Origin: Paracoccus litorisediminis
GTDB lineage: Bacteria; Pseudomonadota; Alphaproteobacteria; Rhodobacterales; Rhodobacteraceae
Length of the DNA: 64,000 bases
Direction of reading: 5' to 3'
NCBI RefSeq assembly: GCF_009711205.1
Contig: NZ_WMIG01000008.1
Span: forward strand, 103,553-167,552
Positions 26,049 to 34,478 of the stretch are shown in pieces. Each line of letters opens with the position of its first letter. The first letter of the stretch is position 1. The translations under genes and the position numbers were made by a program. The notes under the pieces are model-generated. The model was not told the origin of the DNA. It did no database searches and worked only from the letters and a program-made list of their open reading frames with translations.

Positions 26049-27314
26049 ATGTCCCGAATGAGATTTTCCCGCCGTTCTCTGCTGAAGACCGGGGGCGCGG
26101 CGCTGGCCGCCTCGGCCCTGCCCGCGCCGATGATCTGGGCGCAGGAAATCAAGGACGTCACCCTGCGCCAGTTCGGCACGGGTGTGTCCAACCTGAACGA
26201 GGTCGCCCAGAAGGTGAAAGAGGATCTGGGCTTCACGCTGGAAATGACGGCGCTTGACAGCGACAGCGTCACCCAGCGCGCCGCGACCCAGCCCGACAGC
26301 TTCGACATTGCCGATATCGAATACTGGATCTGCAAGAAGGTCTGGCCGACCGGCAACCTTCAGGCGATGGATACCAGCAAGATCAAGAATTACGACAAGA
26401 TCGTCGGCATCTTCAAGGATGGCAAACTGACCCCGGAAAGCGTCATCGCCCAAGGCACCGCGCCCCATTCCGTGGGCTTCGTCGAAGGCCCGGACAGCAA
26501 GACCTTTGCCAAGGAACAGACGCAGTGGATGACGCTGATCCCCACGATCTACAACGCCGACACGCTGGGTATTCGGCCTGACCTGATCGGGCGCCCGATC
26601 TCGACCTGGGCCGAGCTGCTGAACCCGGAATTCAAGGGCAAGGCCTCGCTTCTGGATATTTCCTCGATCGGGATCATGGACATGGCCATGGTCTGCGAGT
26701 CCATGGGCGAGATCAAATATGGCGACAAGGGGAACATGACCAAGGAAGAGATCGACAAGACCATCGCGATCTTTACCGAGGCCAAGAAGAACGGCCAGTT
26801 CCGCGCCTTCTGGAAGTCGTTTGATGAAAGCGTGAACCTGATGGCCTCGGGCGAGGTGGTGATCCAGTCGATGTGGTCGCCCGCCATCACCGCCGTCAAA
26901 ACCCGCGGCATCCCCTGCGTCTATCAGCCGCTGAAGGAAGGCTACCGCAGCTGGGGCGGCGGCATCGGCCTGTCGAAGTCGCTGAACGGCATCGCGCTGG
27001 ATGCGGCTTATGAATATATCAACTGGTATCTGTCGGGCTGGGTCGGCGGTTTCCTGATGCGGCAGGGCTATTATTCCGCCGTGCCGGAAACCTCGAAAGA
27101 ATTCATGACCCCGAATGAATGGGGCTATTGGTTCGAAGGCAAGCCCGCCGCCGAGGACATCGCCAACCCCTTCGGCGATCTTCTGGCCAAGGCCGGAGAA
27201 AGCCGCGATGGCGGGTCCTTCTATGATCGCATGGGCGCGGTCGCCTGCTGGAACTCGGTCATGGATGAGAACCAGTACATGGTCCGCAAATGGAACGAGT
27301 TCATCGCCGCCTGA
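26049..27314 (+). CDS. ABC substrate-binding protein, PotD/extracellular family 1
   Basis: 421 residues with a Tat-like leader SRRSLLKTGGAALAASALPAP. The mature protein resembles spermidine/putrescine-type binding proteins (segments STWAELLNPEFKGKASLLD and SGEVVIQSMWSPAI). It is longer than E. coli PotD (348). GAGAGGA precedes the ATG. The neighbouring racemase suggests a cyclic ureide, opine or amino acid derivative as cargo instead of polyamine; this is inference. Confidence 0.82.
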   Translation: MSRMRFSRRSLLKTGGAALAASALPAPMIWAQEIKDVTLRQFGTGVSNLNEVAQKVKEDLGFTLEMTALDSDSVTQRAATQPDSFDIADIEYWICKKVWPTGNLQAMDTSKIKNYDKIVGIFKDGKLTPESVIAQGTAPHSVGFVEGPDSKTFAKEQTQWMTLIPTIYNADTLGIRPDLIGRPISTWAELLNPEFKGKASLLDISSIGIMDMAMVCESMGEIKYGDKGNMTKEEIDKTIAIFTEAKKNGQFRAFWKSFDESVNLMASGEVVIQSMWSPAITAVKTRGIPCVYQPLKEGYRSWGGGIGLSKSLNGIALDAAYEYINWYLSGWVGGFLMRQGYYSAVPETSKEFMTPNEWGYWFEGKPAAEDIANPFGDLLAKAGESRDGGSFYDRMGAVACWNSVMDENQYMVRKWNEFIAA

Positions 27315-27324
27315 CGGCCTGACC

Positions 27325-27349
27325 GGAAGGCGGGCGCGGCCTGCCTTCC
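27325..27349 (+). repeat. Stem-loop after the binding-protein gene
   Basis: Arms GGAAGGCGGGC and GCCTGCCTTCC pair over 11 bp with one G-T wobble and a three-base loop, 10 bp after the stop. There is no T tract, so it more likely protects or punctuates the binding-protein message than fully terminates it. Confidence 0.75.
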
Positions 27350-27365
27350 CCGCAACTTCGGGACG

Positions 27366-28226
27366 ATGCTGATGAAGAAATCCGACACGCTCAAGGGCTG
27401 GGCGCTGGCCTCGCCATTGTTGCTGGTGCTGCTGGCCTTCCTGCTCCTGCCGATCGCGATGATCGTCGTGGTCAGCTTCTGGCAGGCAACCGAATTCGCC
27501 ATCGTCCCGGCCTTTTCCTTCGAGAATTACCAGTTCCTGTTCAGCTCGCCCGTGACCTACAAGGTGTTCTGGGCGACGCTGCGCTATGCCCTGATCACTT
27601 GGGCGCTGACGCTGCTGATCGGCTTTACCGTCGCTTATTATCTGGCGTTCCACATCCGCTCGAACGCGGCGCAGACGGCGCTGTTTCTGGTCTGCACCAT
27701 CCCGTTCCTGACCTCGAACATCATCCGCATGATCTCGTGGATTCCGTTTCTGGGGCGGAACGGCATCGCCAATCAGACGCTGATCGGGATGGGGGTGATC
27801 GAGCAGCCGCTGGAATGGCTGCTTTATTCGGATTTCTCGGTGATCCTTGCCTTCGTGCATCTTTACACGTTGTTCATGATCGTGCCGATCTTCAACACGA
27901 TGATGCGGATCGACCGCGCGCTGATCGAGGCGGCGCGCGACAATGGTGCCTCAGGCTGGCAGATCCTGACCAATGTGATCATCCCGCTGTCCAAGCCCGG
28001 CATCATGATTGGCACGATTTTCGTGCTGACGCTGGTGATGGGCGATTTCATCACCGTGCGGTTCATGTCGGGCTCGCAATCGGCGAATGTCGGGCGGCTG
28101 ATTTCGAACGACATCGCGCTGCTGCAATACCCCTCGGCCTCGGCCACTTCGGTCGTGCTGCTGGTGACGGTGCTTCTGATCATCGGCGCGCTGATGCGCT
28201 TCGTGAACATCCGCAAGGAGCTTTGA
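27366..28226 (+). CDS. ABC importer permease, PotB class
   Basis: 286 residues with six hydrophobic segments and the coupling loop EAARDNGASGWQILTNVIIPLSKPGI. It opens MLMKKSDTLKGW; an ATG six bases later is an alternative start. It pairs with the next permease to form the membrane channel of the importer. Confidence 0.9.
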   Translation: MLMKKSDTLKGWALASPLLLVLLAFLLLPIAMIVVVSFWQATEFAIVPAFSFENYQFLFSSPVTYKVFWATLRYALITWALTLLIGFTVAYYLAFHIRSNAAQTALFLVCTIPFLTSNIIRMISWIPFLGRNGIANQTLIGMGVIEQPLEWLLYSDFSVILAFVHLYTLFMIVPIFNTMMRIDRALIEAARDNGASGWQILTNVIIPLSKPGIMIGTIFVLTLVMGDFITVRFMSGSQSANVGRLISNDIALLQYPSASATSVVLLVTVLLIIGALMRFVNIRKEL

Positions 28227-28227
28227 C

Positions 28228-29046
28228 ATGGAACCGCGCCCGCGCAGCTTCTATGCGCTGACCGCCTTTTTCATCCTGTTCGTGGTCTTTCTTTACGGGC
28301 CGACGATCACCATCGGCATCCTGAGCTTTCAGGGACCGCAGGGCGGGCTGACCTTTCCGATGAACGGGGTCTCAACCTACTGGTTCCACAACCTGTTCCA
28401 ACAGCAGGCCGTGGGCGATATCTGGGGCGCGTTCCGGCGATCATTCGCGCTGGGACTGATGGTCATGATCGCGACGGTGGTGATCTCGGTCATGGCGGGG
28501 CTGGCGTTTCGCAAACGCTTCACGGGTTCGGGGGCGCTGTTCTATCTGACCATCGCATCTCTGGTGATCCCCTCAATCCTTGTGTCGCTGGGGGTGGGGC
28601 TGATCTTCAACCAGATCGGGGCCAAGGTGCATTGGGCGACATCCGGTTTCGGCGCGCAGCTGACATGGACGCTGCCCTTTGGCTTGCTCATCATGTTCGC
28701 GGTCTTCAACCGCTTCGACAAACGCTTTGAGGAGGCCGCCCGTGATCAGGGCGCGACACCGTGGCAGACGATCCGCCATGTCGTGTTGCCGATCATCGCG
28801 CCCTCGGTTGTGGGGGTGGCGCTGTTCGGCTTCTCGCTATCTTACGACGAATTCGCGCGCACCCTGCTGACGGCGGGCAGCCATAACACCCTGCCGCTGG
28901 AGATCTTTGGCATGACGACCAATGTCACCAAGCCGGTGATCTTTGCGCTGGGAACGCTGACCACGGTGTTTTCCTTTGCCATTATTCTGGCTTTCCTTGC
29001 CACGCTCTGGGTTCTTGGCAAACGCCGCGCAAGACGGGCCGGCTGA
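28228..29046 (+). CDS. ABC importer permease, PotC class
   Basis: 272 residues, six hydrophobic segments, coupling loop EAARDQGATPWQTIRHVVLPIIAPSVVG. AGGAG precedes the ATG. It starts one base after the upstream stop, and its TGA overlaps the ATG of the racemase gene, so all are translated from one message. Confidence 0.9.
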   Translation: MEPRPRSFYALTAFFILFVVFLYGPTITIGILSFQGPQGGLTFPMNGVSTYWFHNLFQQQAVGDIWGAFRRSFALGLMVMIATVVISVMAGLAFRKRFTGSGALFYLTIASLVIPSILVSLGVGLIFNQIGAKVHWATSGFGAQLTWTLPFGLLIMFAVFNRFDKRFEEAARDQGATPWQTIRHVVLPIIAPSVVGVALFGFSLSYDEFARTLLTAGSHNTLPLEIFGMTTNVTKPVIFALGTLTTVFSFAIILAFLATLWVLGKRRARRAG

Positions 29047-29699
29047 TGAAGCTGCTATATCTGAACCCAAATTCATCGGTGCATATGACCGACGGCATCG
29101 TCGCAGTGGCACGTCAGGCCCTGCCCGAGGCGGAAATCCTCGGCTGGACAAACCATGGCGCCCCGCCCGCTATTCAGGGCCCCGAGGATGGTGCGGCGGC
29201 CATCCCCGGTCTGCTTGCGCAGCTTCCCGCGGCGAGGGAGGCTGGGGCGGATGCCATCGTTATCGCCTGTTTCGACGATGTCGGTCTGGACCAGATGCGC
29301 GTGGCCTCGCATTGCCCGGTTCTGGGCATCGGACAGTCTGCCTTTGCCACCGCGACGCTTCTGGGGCTGCGCTATTCGGTGATCACTACGCTGGCCGTCT
29401 CGGTCCCGGTGATCGAGGGGAATATCCGCGCCTCCGGTTATGACACGCTGTGCCGGGGCGTGCGGCCATCGGGACTGCCGGTCCTGACCGTTGAGGCCGG
29501 TGGCGAGGAAGTTTGCCAAAGGCTCGCCGATGAGATGCGACAGGCACGCGACCATGACCAAGCGCAGGCCGCCATTCTGGGCTGCGCTGGGATGGCGGGA
29601 CTAAAGGCCGAGCTTGCGCGCCGCACGACATTGCAGGTGATCGACGGGGTCGAAGCCTCGGCCCGGCTGGCGGCGGCATTGGCCCAGATGGCGGTCTAA
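29046..29699 (+). CDS. Hydantoin racemase-like Asp/Glu racemase family protein
   Basis: 217 residues of the HyuE/Dcg1 branch of the aspartate/glutamate racemase superfamily. The opening MKLLYLNPNSS and both expected catalytic cysteines are present, Cys75 (IACFDD) and Cys180 (LGCAGM), at the spacing of hydantoin racemases (76/181). It should be catalytically competent, racemising a 5-substituted hydantoin or related compound. No hydantoinase or carbamoylase is in the window, so the physiological substrate is uncertain. It is the last gene of the importer operon and shares CTAA with the convergent transporter gene. Confidence 0.8.
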   Translation: MKLLYLNPNSSVHMTDGIVAVARQALPEAEILGWTNHGAPPAIQGPEDGAAAIPGLLAQLPAAREAGADAIVIACFDDVGLDQMRVASHCPVLGIGQSAFATATLLGLRYSVITTLAVSVPVIEGNIRASGYDTLCRGVRPSGLPVLTVEAGGEEVCQRLADEMRQARDHDQAQAAILGCAGMAGLKAELARRTTLQVIDGVEASARLAAALAQMAV

Positions 29700-31372
29700 C
29701 CGGACAAGGCGTGCGCCAGATTGACGATGATCGGCCCGGTCAGCGGCAGCAGCACATTGGCCACGGCATAGGTGACGGTATAGCCGATGACCGGCGTCGC
29801 GTTACCTGCCAGATTGACCAGCGCGCTGATCGCGGGCGTGCTGCAATGCTGTCCGGCGATGGCCCCCAGCAGGATCGGCAGCGGCACCCGCATCAGCTTC
29901 AGACCGACGAACAGCGACACGAAGGCGGGCGCGGTCGATAGCAGGATGCCCAGCACCGGAAAGACCAGACCATATTCCTTGATCAGCTTGATCGCGTCGG
30001 GTCCGGCACCCAAACCGATGGCCGCGATAAAGACGGTCAGGCCGAAATCCTTGGCGAAATGCGCGGCAGCCTCGGGGAAGGCGCCGTGGCGCGGAAAGCG
30101 CATGTTGAGCCAGCCGAACAGCAGCCCCGAGAGCAGCGCGCCGCCGCCCAGACCCAGCGTCAGGTCCAGCGCGCCCATCCGGAAGCTGAGATGGCCGATC
30201 AGCAAACCCACAAGGATGCCAAGGCCAAGGAAAGTGAAGTCGGTGACCTCGTCGGGGGGAAGCGGCTCGCCCAGACCCTTGACCGCGCGCTTGACCGATT
30301 CCTCGGGACCGAACAGGGTCAGGACGTCGCCTTCCTGCAGGATGGTCTTGGGCAGGGCCGGGATATCATGCCCCATGCGGCGGATCTGGGTGACAAAGAT
30401 CCCGCGCTGATCCTCGGGGCGGGCAAGGCGGCGCAATTCGCGCGACTCGCGGCCAAAGACCTCGCGCCGGGACAGGATGACCTCGGCGGTGGTGACGGGA
30501 AAGCCGGTGGCCTCGGCGTATTGAACTTCGCGGCCCAGAATCTTGCCGGCGGCAATCAGGGTGCTGCGCCGTCCGCGCAGCAGCACGATGTCGTCGGGCT
30601 GGATCACGAAATCCAGATCCACCGGCAGCAGCTTGCCGTCACGCTTGACGCCCTGGATCACCACGGTCCAGTGGCGTTTTTCCTCGAATTCGCGGGCCGT
30701 CTGACCGGCAAGGTCGCCCGCCTCAAAGGCGCGCTCGACGATGACGGGCAGGGAGGTGTCGACCCCTTCCTCGCCGCCGCCCAGCTTGTCCAGCAGGGCA
30801 GCAGCCTCGGCCCGCACGTTGCGGCGCAACATGGCTGGGGCGATCTGGGTCACGAAAACCACGATCGAGATCAGCCCGAACAGGTAGGTCAGGCTGTAGG
30901 CGGTGGCGATATTGGCCAGCATTTCCTCGGATTGGACGGGGTCCAGATCCAGCTTGGAAATCGCCTCGGAGGCGGTGCCCAGCACCGCCGATTCCGTGGC
31001 CGAACCTGCGAAAAGCCCCGCTGCCGTGCCTGCATCCAGCTGGAAGAAGGCCACCGCCGCCAAGGTCAGTGACAGGGCAACCGTCACCTCGATCAGCGGA
31101 AACACGGCATAGCGCGCCCCGCCCCGGATATTGGCAAAGAATTGCGGCCCGGCCGTGAAGCCAAGCGCATAGATGAACAGCGCGAAGGCCGTGTCCTTCA
31201 GCTCAACCGGCAGGCGGACGCCGAACTGGCCAAGGGCAAGTGCCACGAACAATGTGCCGCAGACGCCGCCGATGGCGACCGGACCGATCCGCAAGCGGCC
31301 GATCAGATGTCCGAGTCCTAGGCAGATGAAAAGCGCGGCGACTGGATCGGTTAGGTATGAAAATAGCGACAT
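29696..31372 (-). CDS. AspT/YidE-type transporter with paired TrkA-C domains
   Basis: 558 residues. An N-terminal membrane half is followed by two cytoplasmic TrkA-C-like domains (about 210-375, with DIVLLRGRRSTL and DVLTLFGPEES) and a second membrane half containing GLGAGPDAIKLI. This matches the aspartate:alanine exchanger family, including YidE and YbjL. The start is ATG at 31372; a GTG two codons upstream also exists. The likely cargo is a dicarboxylate or amino acid. It is convergent with the racemase gene and possibly read through from the deaminase gene upstream. Confidence 0.82.
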   Translation of the reverse strand: MSLFSYLTDPVAALFICLGLGHLIGRLRIGPVAIGGVCGTLFVALALGQFGVRLPVELKDTAFALFIYALGFTAGPQFFANIRGGARYAVFPLIEVTVALSLTLAAVAFFQLDAGTAAGLFAGSATESAVLGTASEAISKLDLDPVQSEEMLANIATAYSLTYLFGLISIVVFVTQIAPAMLRRNVRAEAAALLDKLGGGEEGVDTSLPVIVERAFEAGDLAGQTAREFEEKRHWTVVIQGVKRDGKLLPVDLDFVIQPDDIVLLRGRRSTLIAAGKILGREVQYAEATGFPVTTAEVILSRREVFGRESRELRRLARPEDQRGIFVTQIRRMGHDIPALPKTILQEGDVLTLFGPEESVKRAVKGLGEPLPPDEVTDFTFLGLGILVGLLIGHLSFRMGALDLTLGLGGGALLSGLLFGWLNMRFPRHGAFPEAAAHFAKDFGLTVFIAAIGLGAGPDAIKLIKEYGLVFPVLGILLSTAPAFVSLFVGLKLMRVPLPILLGAIAGQHCSTPAISALVNLAGNATPVIGYTVTYAVANVLLPLTGPIIVNLAHALSG

Positions 31373-31442
31373 GATCACCGTCAGTTGCGATGGTTCAGCC
31401 TTCTGAGGCGAAGGGAACCACGGCTTGGGCGGTCAGCGCAAG

Positions 31443-31460
31443 GGCTTCCTTGGGGAAGCC
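31443..31460. terminator. Stem-loop between deaminase and AspT-type genes
   Basis: GGCTTCC and GGAAGCC form a perfect 7-bp stem with a four-base loop, about 80 bp past the deaminase stop on the minus strand. No run of T follows, so it is a weak terminator candidate. Confidence 0.4.
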
Positions 31461-31541
31461 TGACTTTGGCGGTGGGCGTGTTTGCCGTGCCGCGGGGGCG
31501 GGCGCCGCCGGAATGGCGACGCCCTTGAGTTCAAGGCGTGA

Positions 31542-32501
31542 TCAGGCGGCGTATTTCAGGGCGCTCGGCTGTTTCGACCAATCGGCATACCAGCCGTCGA
31601 ACAGTTTCAGCTGGGCTTCGGCATAGCCGCGCTGGCTGTCGCTGAGCGCGTCGGTCTCGATGAAGTGCAGGAGGTATTCCGGGTTCCCCTTCAGCACCAT
31701 CATGTGCTTGAAATACAGGACCAGATCCGGGCCTTCGTCGAACGAGGACAGCACGGCCAGTGCGGCTTCCAGCTCCAGCGCGCGCTGACGGGCCTCGACA
31801 TCGCCTTTCGCAGCCGCTTCGCACAGGGCGACCAGATGCAGCACTTCCTTGGGCAGGACGCAGCCGATGCCGGTGATCGCGCCCTTGGCGCCGCAATTGA
31901 CGAAACCGTGGAAGACGCAGGTGTCGACGCCGATCATCAGGGTCACGCCGTCATCGCGGCTGGTGATGTTTTCGGCGGCATAGCGCATGTCGGCGGTGCC
32001 ACCGAATTCCTTGAAGCCGATCAGGTTCGGATGTTCGGCGCGCAGGGAGAAGAACAGGTCGGCCTTGGTTGCGAAACCGTAATAGGGGCTGTTGTAGATG
32101 ACCGCCGGAAGGTTCGGCGCGGCGGCGAGGATCGCCTTGAAGTGGTGGCGCTGCGCGGTGATCGAGGGGCCGCGCGACAGCACGCGGGGAATGACCATCA
32201 GGCCATGCGCGCCGACTTTCTGGGCATGGGCGGCCAGTGCCACGGCCTTGGCGGTGTTGATCGCGCCGGTGCCGACGATGACCGGAACCCCGGCCTTGAC
32301 CAGACGCTCGACGCCTTCCATGCGCTCTTCGTCCGAGATCAGCGGCCAATCCCCCATCGAGCCGCAATAGACCACTGCCGACATGCCCGCAGCGATCAGT
32401 TCCTTGCCCTTGCGCACCAGCGCATCGAAGTCAGGGCGACGGTCCTCGGTGCAGGGGGTCATCAGGGCCGGGATGCAGCCGGAAAAGATCTGGGCGTTCA
32501 T
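31542..32501 (-). CDS. DapA-family pyrroline-4-hydroxy-2-carboxylate deaminase
   Basis: 319 residues of the class I aldolase DapA family. The Schiff-base lysine is Lys164 (IGFKEFGG) and the catalytic tyrosine Tyr136 (VIYNSPYYG). The pocket motif is CGSMGDW instead of the GTTGE of true DapA, which fits hydroxyproline-pathway deaminases that convert pyrroline-4-hydroxy-2-carboxylate to alpha-ketoglutarate semialdehyde. It has its own promoter region carrying the shared 22-bp element. The semialdehyde dehydrogenase for the next step is not in the window. Confidence 0.85.
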   Translation of the reverse strand: MNAQIFSGCIPALMTPCTEDRRPDFDALVRKGKELIAAGMSAVVYCGSMGDWPLISDEERMEGVERLVKAGVPVIVGTGAINTAKAVALAAHAQKVGAHGLMVIPRVLSRGPSITAQRHHFKAILAAAPNLPAVIYNSPYYGFATKADLFFSLRAEHPNLIGFKEFGGTADMRYAAENITSRDDGVTLMIGVDTCVFHGFVNCGAKGAITGIGCVLPKEVLHLVALCEAAAKGDVEARQRALELEAALAVLSSFDEGPDLVLYFKHMMVLKGNPEYLLHFIETDALSDSQRGYAEAQLKLFDGWYADWSKQPSALKYAA

Positions 32502-32571
32502 GGGTCGTTTCTCCTGTCGGGATTCGTGGCGAGAGGCCCCGAATCGGCTTTCGGTCGACTTTCACAATATC

Positions 32572-32593
32572 ATTTGTATTTTTCGTGTCGACA
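32572..32593. promoter_or_regulatory. Shared 22-bp element, deaminase promoter copy
   Basis: ATTTGTAT-N7-GTCGACA with the N7 being TTTTCGT; 71 bp before the deaminase ATG. The identical framework and spacing recur at 41418-41439. TGTCGACA in this copy is a perfect palindrome, as in FCD-type GntR operators. It is the candidate binding site of the GntR regulator encoded next door. Confidence 0.75.
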
Positions 32594-32663
32594 AGTTTTC
32601 GACCGCCCATGCAAAAGCCCGCCGACGACAGGCGCACGGCGGGCTTGAGCGATTTGAGCCAGT

Positions 32664-33368
32664 TTAAAGCGCGATCTGCTGGCGGCGGTCGCGGGCCATC
32701 ATCTGCCGGATCTGGTTGACGATCTGGTCGGCATGTTGCGCGGCCAGCCGGTCGGCAAGGGCAATGTCGCGGGCCTCGATCGCGGCGACAAGCCCGTCAT
32801 GTTCATCGACATATTGCTGCGGCAAGCGGTCGTCGAAGGACGAATAATAAATCCGCAGCATCCGCCGCCCTTCGTCCAGCAGACGCAGGAACAGTCCGAG
32901 GTAATAGGGATTACGCCCGGCCTCGGCGATGGCGGCATGAAACTCGCGGTTGGTCGAGATCATCGCCAGCGCGTCCTGCGTTTCGACTGCATGGGCGAAT
33001 TCGGCCTGACGGCTGCGGATCACCTCAAGATCGGCGGGGCTGCGATATTCGGCGGCCAGCCGGGTGGTGACGCGATACATCAGCGTCAGCGCGTCAAAGA
33101 AGGTGTGCAGGTTCAGGAAGTCGATATTCGACACCACGGTCGAGCGGTTGGGCAGCGTCGTAACCAACCCTTCGCCCGCCAGCCGGACCAGCGCCTCGCG
33201 GATGGGGGTGCGCGACATGGACAGGCGTTCGGCCAGCTGGATTTCGTCGATCGGGCTGCCCGGCGGCAGGACGAGGTCGATGATTTCGTCGCGCAGGATC
33301 TCGTAGACGAATTTCACCCCTTCGCCGCGCTTGCGCTCGGTGGCCGGAGATGAAGGTTGCTTGGTCAT
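32664..33368 (-). CDS. GntR (FCD) regulator of the hydroxyproline locus
   Basis: 234 residues from MTKQPSSPATERKRG; AGGAAA lies upstream, and the frame to 33437 would overlap the preceding gene. N-terminal winged helix (LAERLSMSRTPIREALVRLAGEGLV), C-terminal FCD domain with likely metal ligands in NREFHAAIAEAG and EHDGLVAAI. It ends the long minus-strand operon just before the separately promoted deaminase gene. Control of both units through the repeated element is inferred. Confidence 0.88.
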   Translation of the reverse strand: MTKQPSSPATERKRGEGVKFVYEILRDEIIDLVLPPGSPIDEIQLAERLSMSRTPIREALVRLAGEGLVTTLPNRSTVVSNIDFLNLHTFFDALTLMYRVTTRLAAEYRSPADLEVIRSRQAEFAHAVETQDALAMISTNREFHAAIAEAGRNPYYLGLFLRLLDEGRRMLRIYYSSFDDRLPQQYVDEHDGLVAAIEARDIALADRLAAQHADQIVNQIRQMMARDRRQQIAL

Positions 33369-33433
33369 AGGCGCGGGTTTCCTGTCGTTGAAAGAACGGG
33401 CCTTCTGGTGGTTTGTTCGGGTGGGCGCAAGCG

Positions 33434-34462
33434 TCACCGCGCCCCCCAGCTATCGGCCAGCCGGTAACCCTGCGGCCAAGGGTCCGAGGGGTCCAGCATG
33501 TGCTGATGGATGCCAGTGACCCAGCCCCGGCCCGAAATTTCGGGCAGGATCGCCGGGGTGTCGCCGACCTGCGTTGTGCCCAGGATACGCCCCTGAAAGG
33601 TAGAGCCGATCAGCGAAACGGCGGTCAGGCTGTCGTCCATCGTCATCTGGCCACGGGCATGCAGCACCGCCATGCGGGCCGAAAGCGCGGTGCCAGTAGG
33701 CGAGCGGTCGACCTTGCCCGGCTGGATCGCAACTGCGGCACCTGCGCGCAGACCTTCGGGACCGCGTTCGAGCGGACCGGCGAACAGGCAGAAGGAAAAA
33801 TGCTTCCAGTCAGGTAGTGTCGGGTGTTGGAAGCGCAAGGCGGCGTTCGCGGCATCGGTGATGCGCACGCCAAGGCGGGCGATGTCATGAGCCTCGGCCT
33901 CGACCAGCGAAAACCCCATGGCCTGCGCATCGACGATGACAAAGCTGTCGCCGCCAAAGGCGGTGTCGACGGTCAATGTGCCTAAGCCCTCGACCTCCAG
34001 CTTCTGGTCGAGGTCGCCGGCGAAGCTCGGCAGGTTCTGGACAAAGATGCGCTCGGCCTTGCCGTTCCGGCATTCGGCGCGGACGCGGACCAGCCCGCCG
34101 GGGGCCTCAAGGGTAAGGTGGGTTTCCGGTTCCTGCATCGGGATCAGCCCGCCATCCAGCAGCACCGTCGACACGCAGATCGAGTTCGAGCCGGACATGG
34201 GCGGCGTGTCCTCGGGCTCCATGATGATGAAGGCGGCGTCGGCCTCGGGGTGTTTCGGCGGGACCAGCAGGTTTACATGGCGAAAGACGCCGCCGCGCGG
34301 CTCGTTCAGGACGAAATTGCGCAGGGTCTGGTCGCGGGCGATCCAGCGGCTTTGTTCCCAGATGGTGTCGCCGGGTGGGGGCAGGACGCCCCCCACGATC
34401 ACGTCGCCCACCTCGCCCTCGGCATGGGCGGAAATCACGTGGATGGTCTTGCTGCTGCGCAT
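33434..34462 (-). CDS. trans-3-hydroxy-L-proline dehydratase-like, Ser/Thr active site
   Basis: 342 residues of the proline racemase superfamily. Both catalytic cysteines of racemases are replaced: Ser90 in MSGSNSI (usual MCGHG) and Thr256 in DRSPTGT (usual SPCGT). In this family loss of the second cysteine to threonine turns racemisation into dehydration, so trans-3-hydroxyproline dehydration to pyrroline-2-carboxylate is the best guess. The matching pyrroline-2-carboxylate reductase is not in the window. It lies 16 bp downstream of the aconitase-X gene and close to the true epimerase, which keeps both cysteines. Confidence 0.75.
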   Translation of the reverse strand: MRSSKTIHVISAHAEGEVGDVIVGGVLPPPGDTIWEQSRWIARDQTLRNFVLNEPRGGVFRHVNLLVPPKHPEADAAFIIMEPEDTPPMSGSNSICVSTVLLDGGLIPMQEPETHLTLEAPGGLVRVRAECRNGKAERIFVQNLPSFAGDLDQKLEVEGLGTLTVDTAFGGDSFVIVDAQAMGFSLVEAEAHDIARLGVRITDAANAALRFQHPTLPDWKHFSFCLFAGPLERGPEGLRAGAAVAIQPGKVDRSPTGTALSARMAVLHARGQMTMDDSLTAVSLIGSTFQGRILGTTQVGDTPAILPEISGRGWVTGIHQHMLDPSDPWPQGYRLADSWGAR

Positions 34463-34478
34463 GCCTTTGGTCCTTTGG

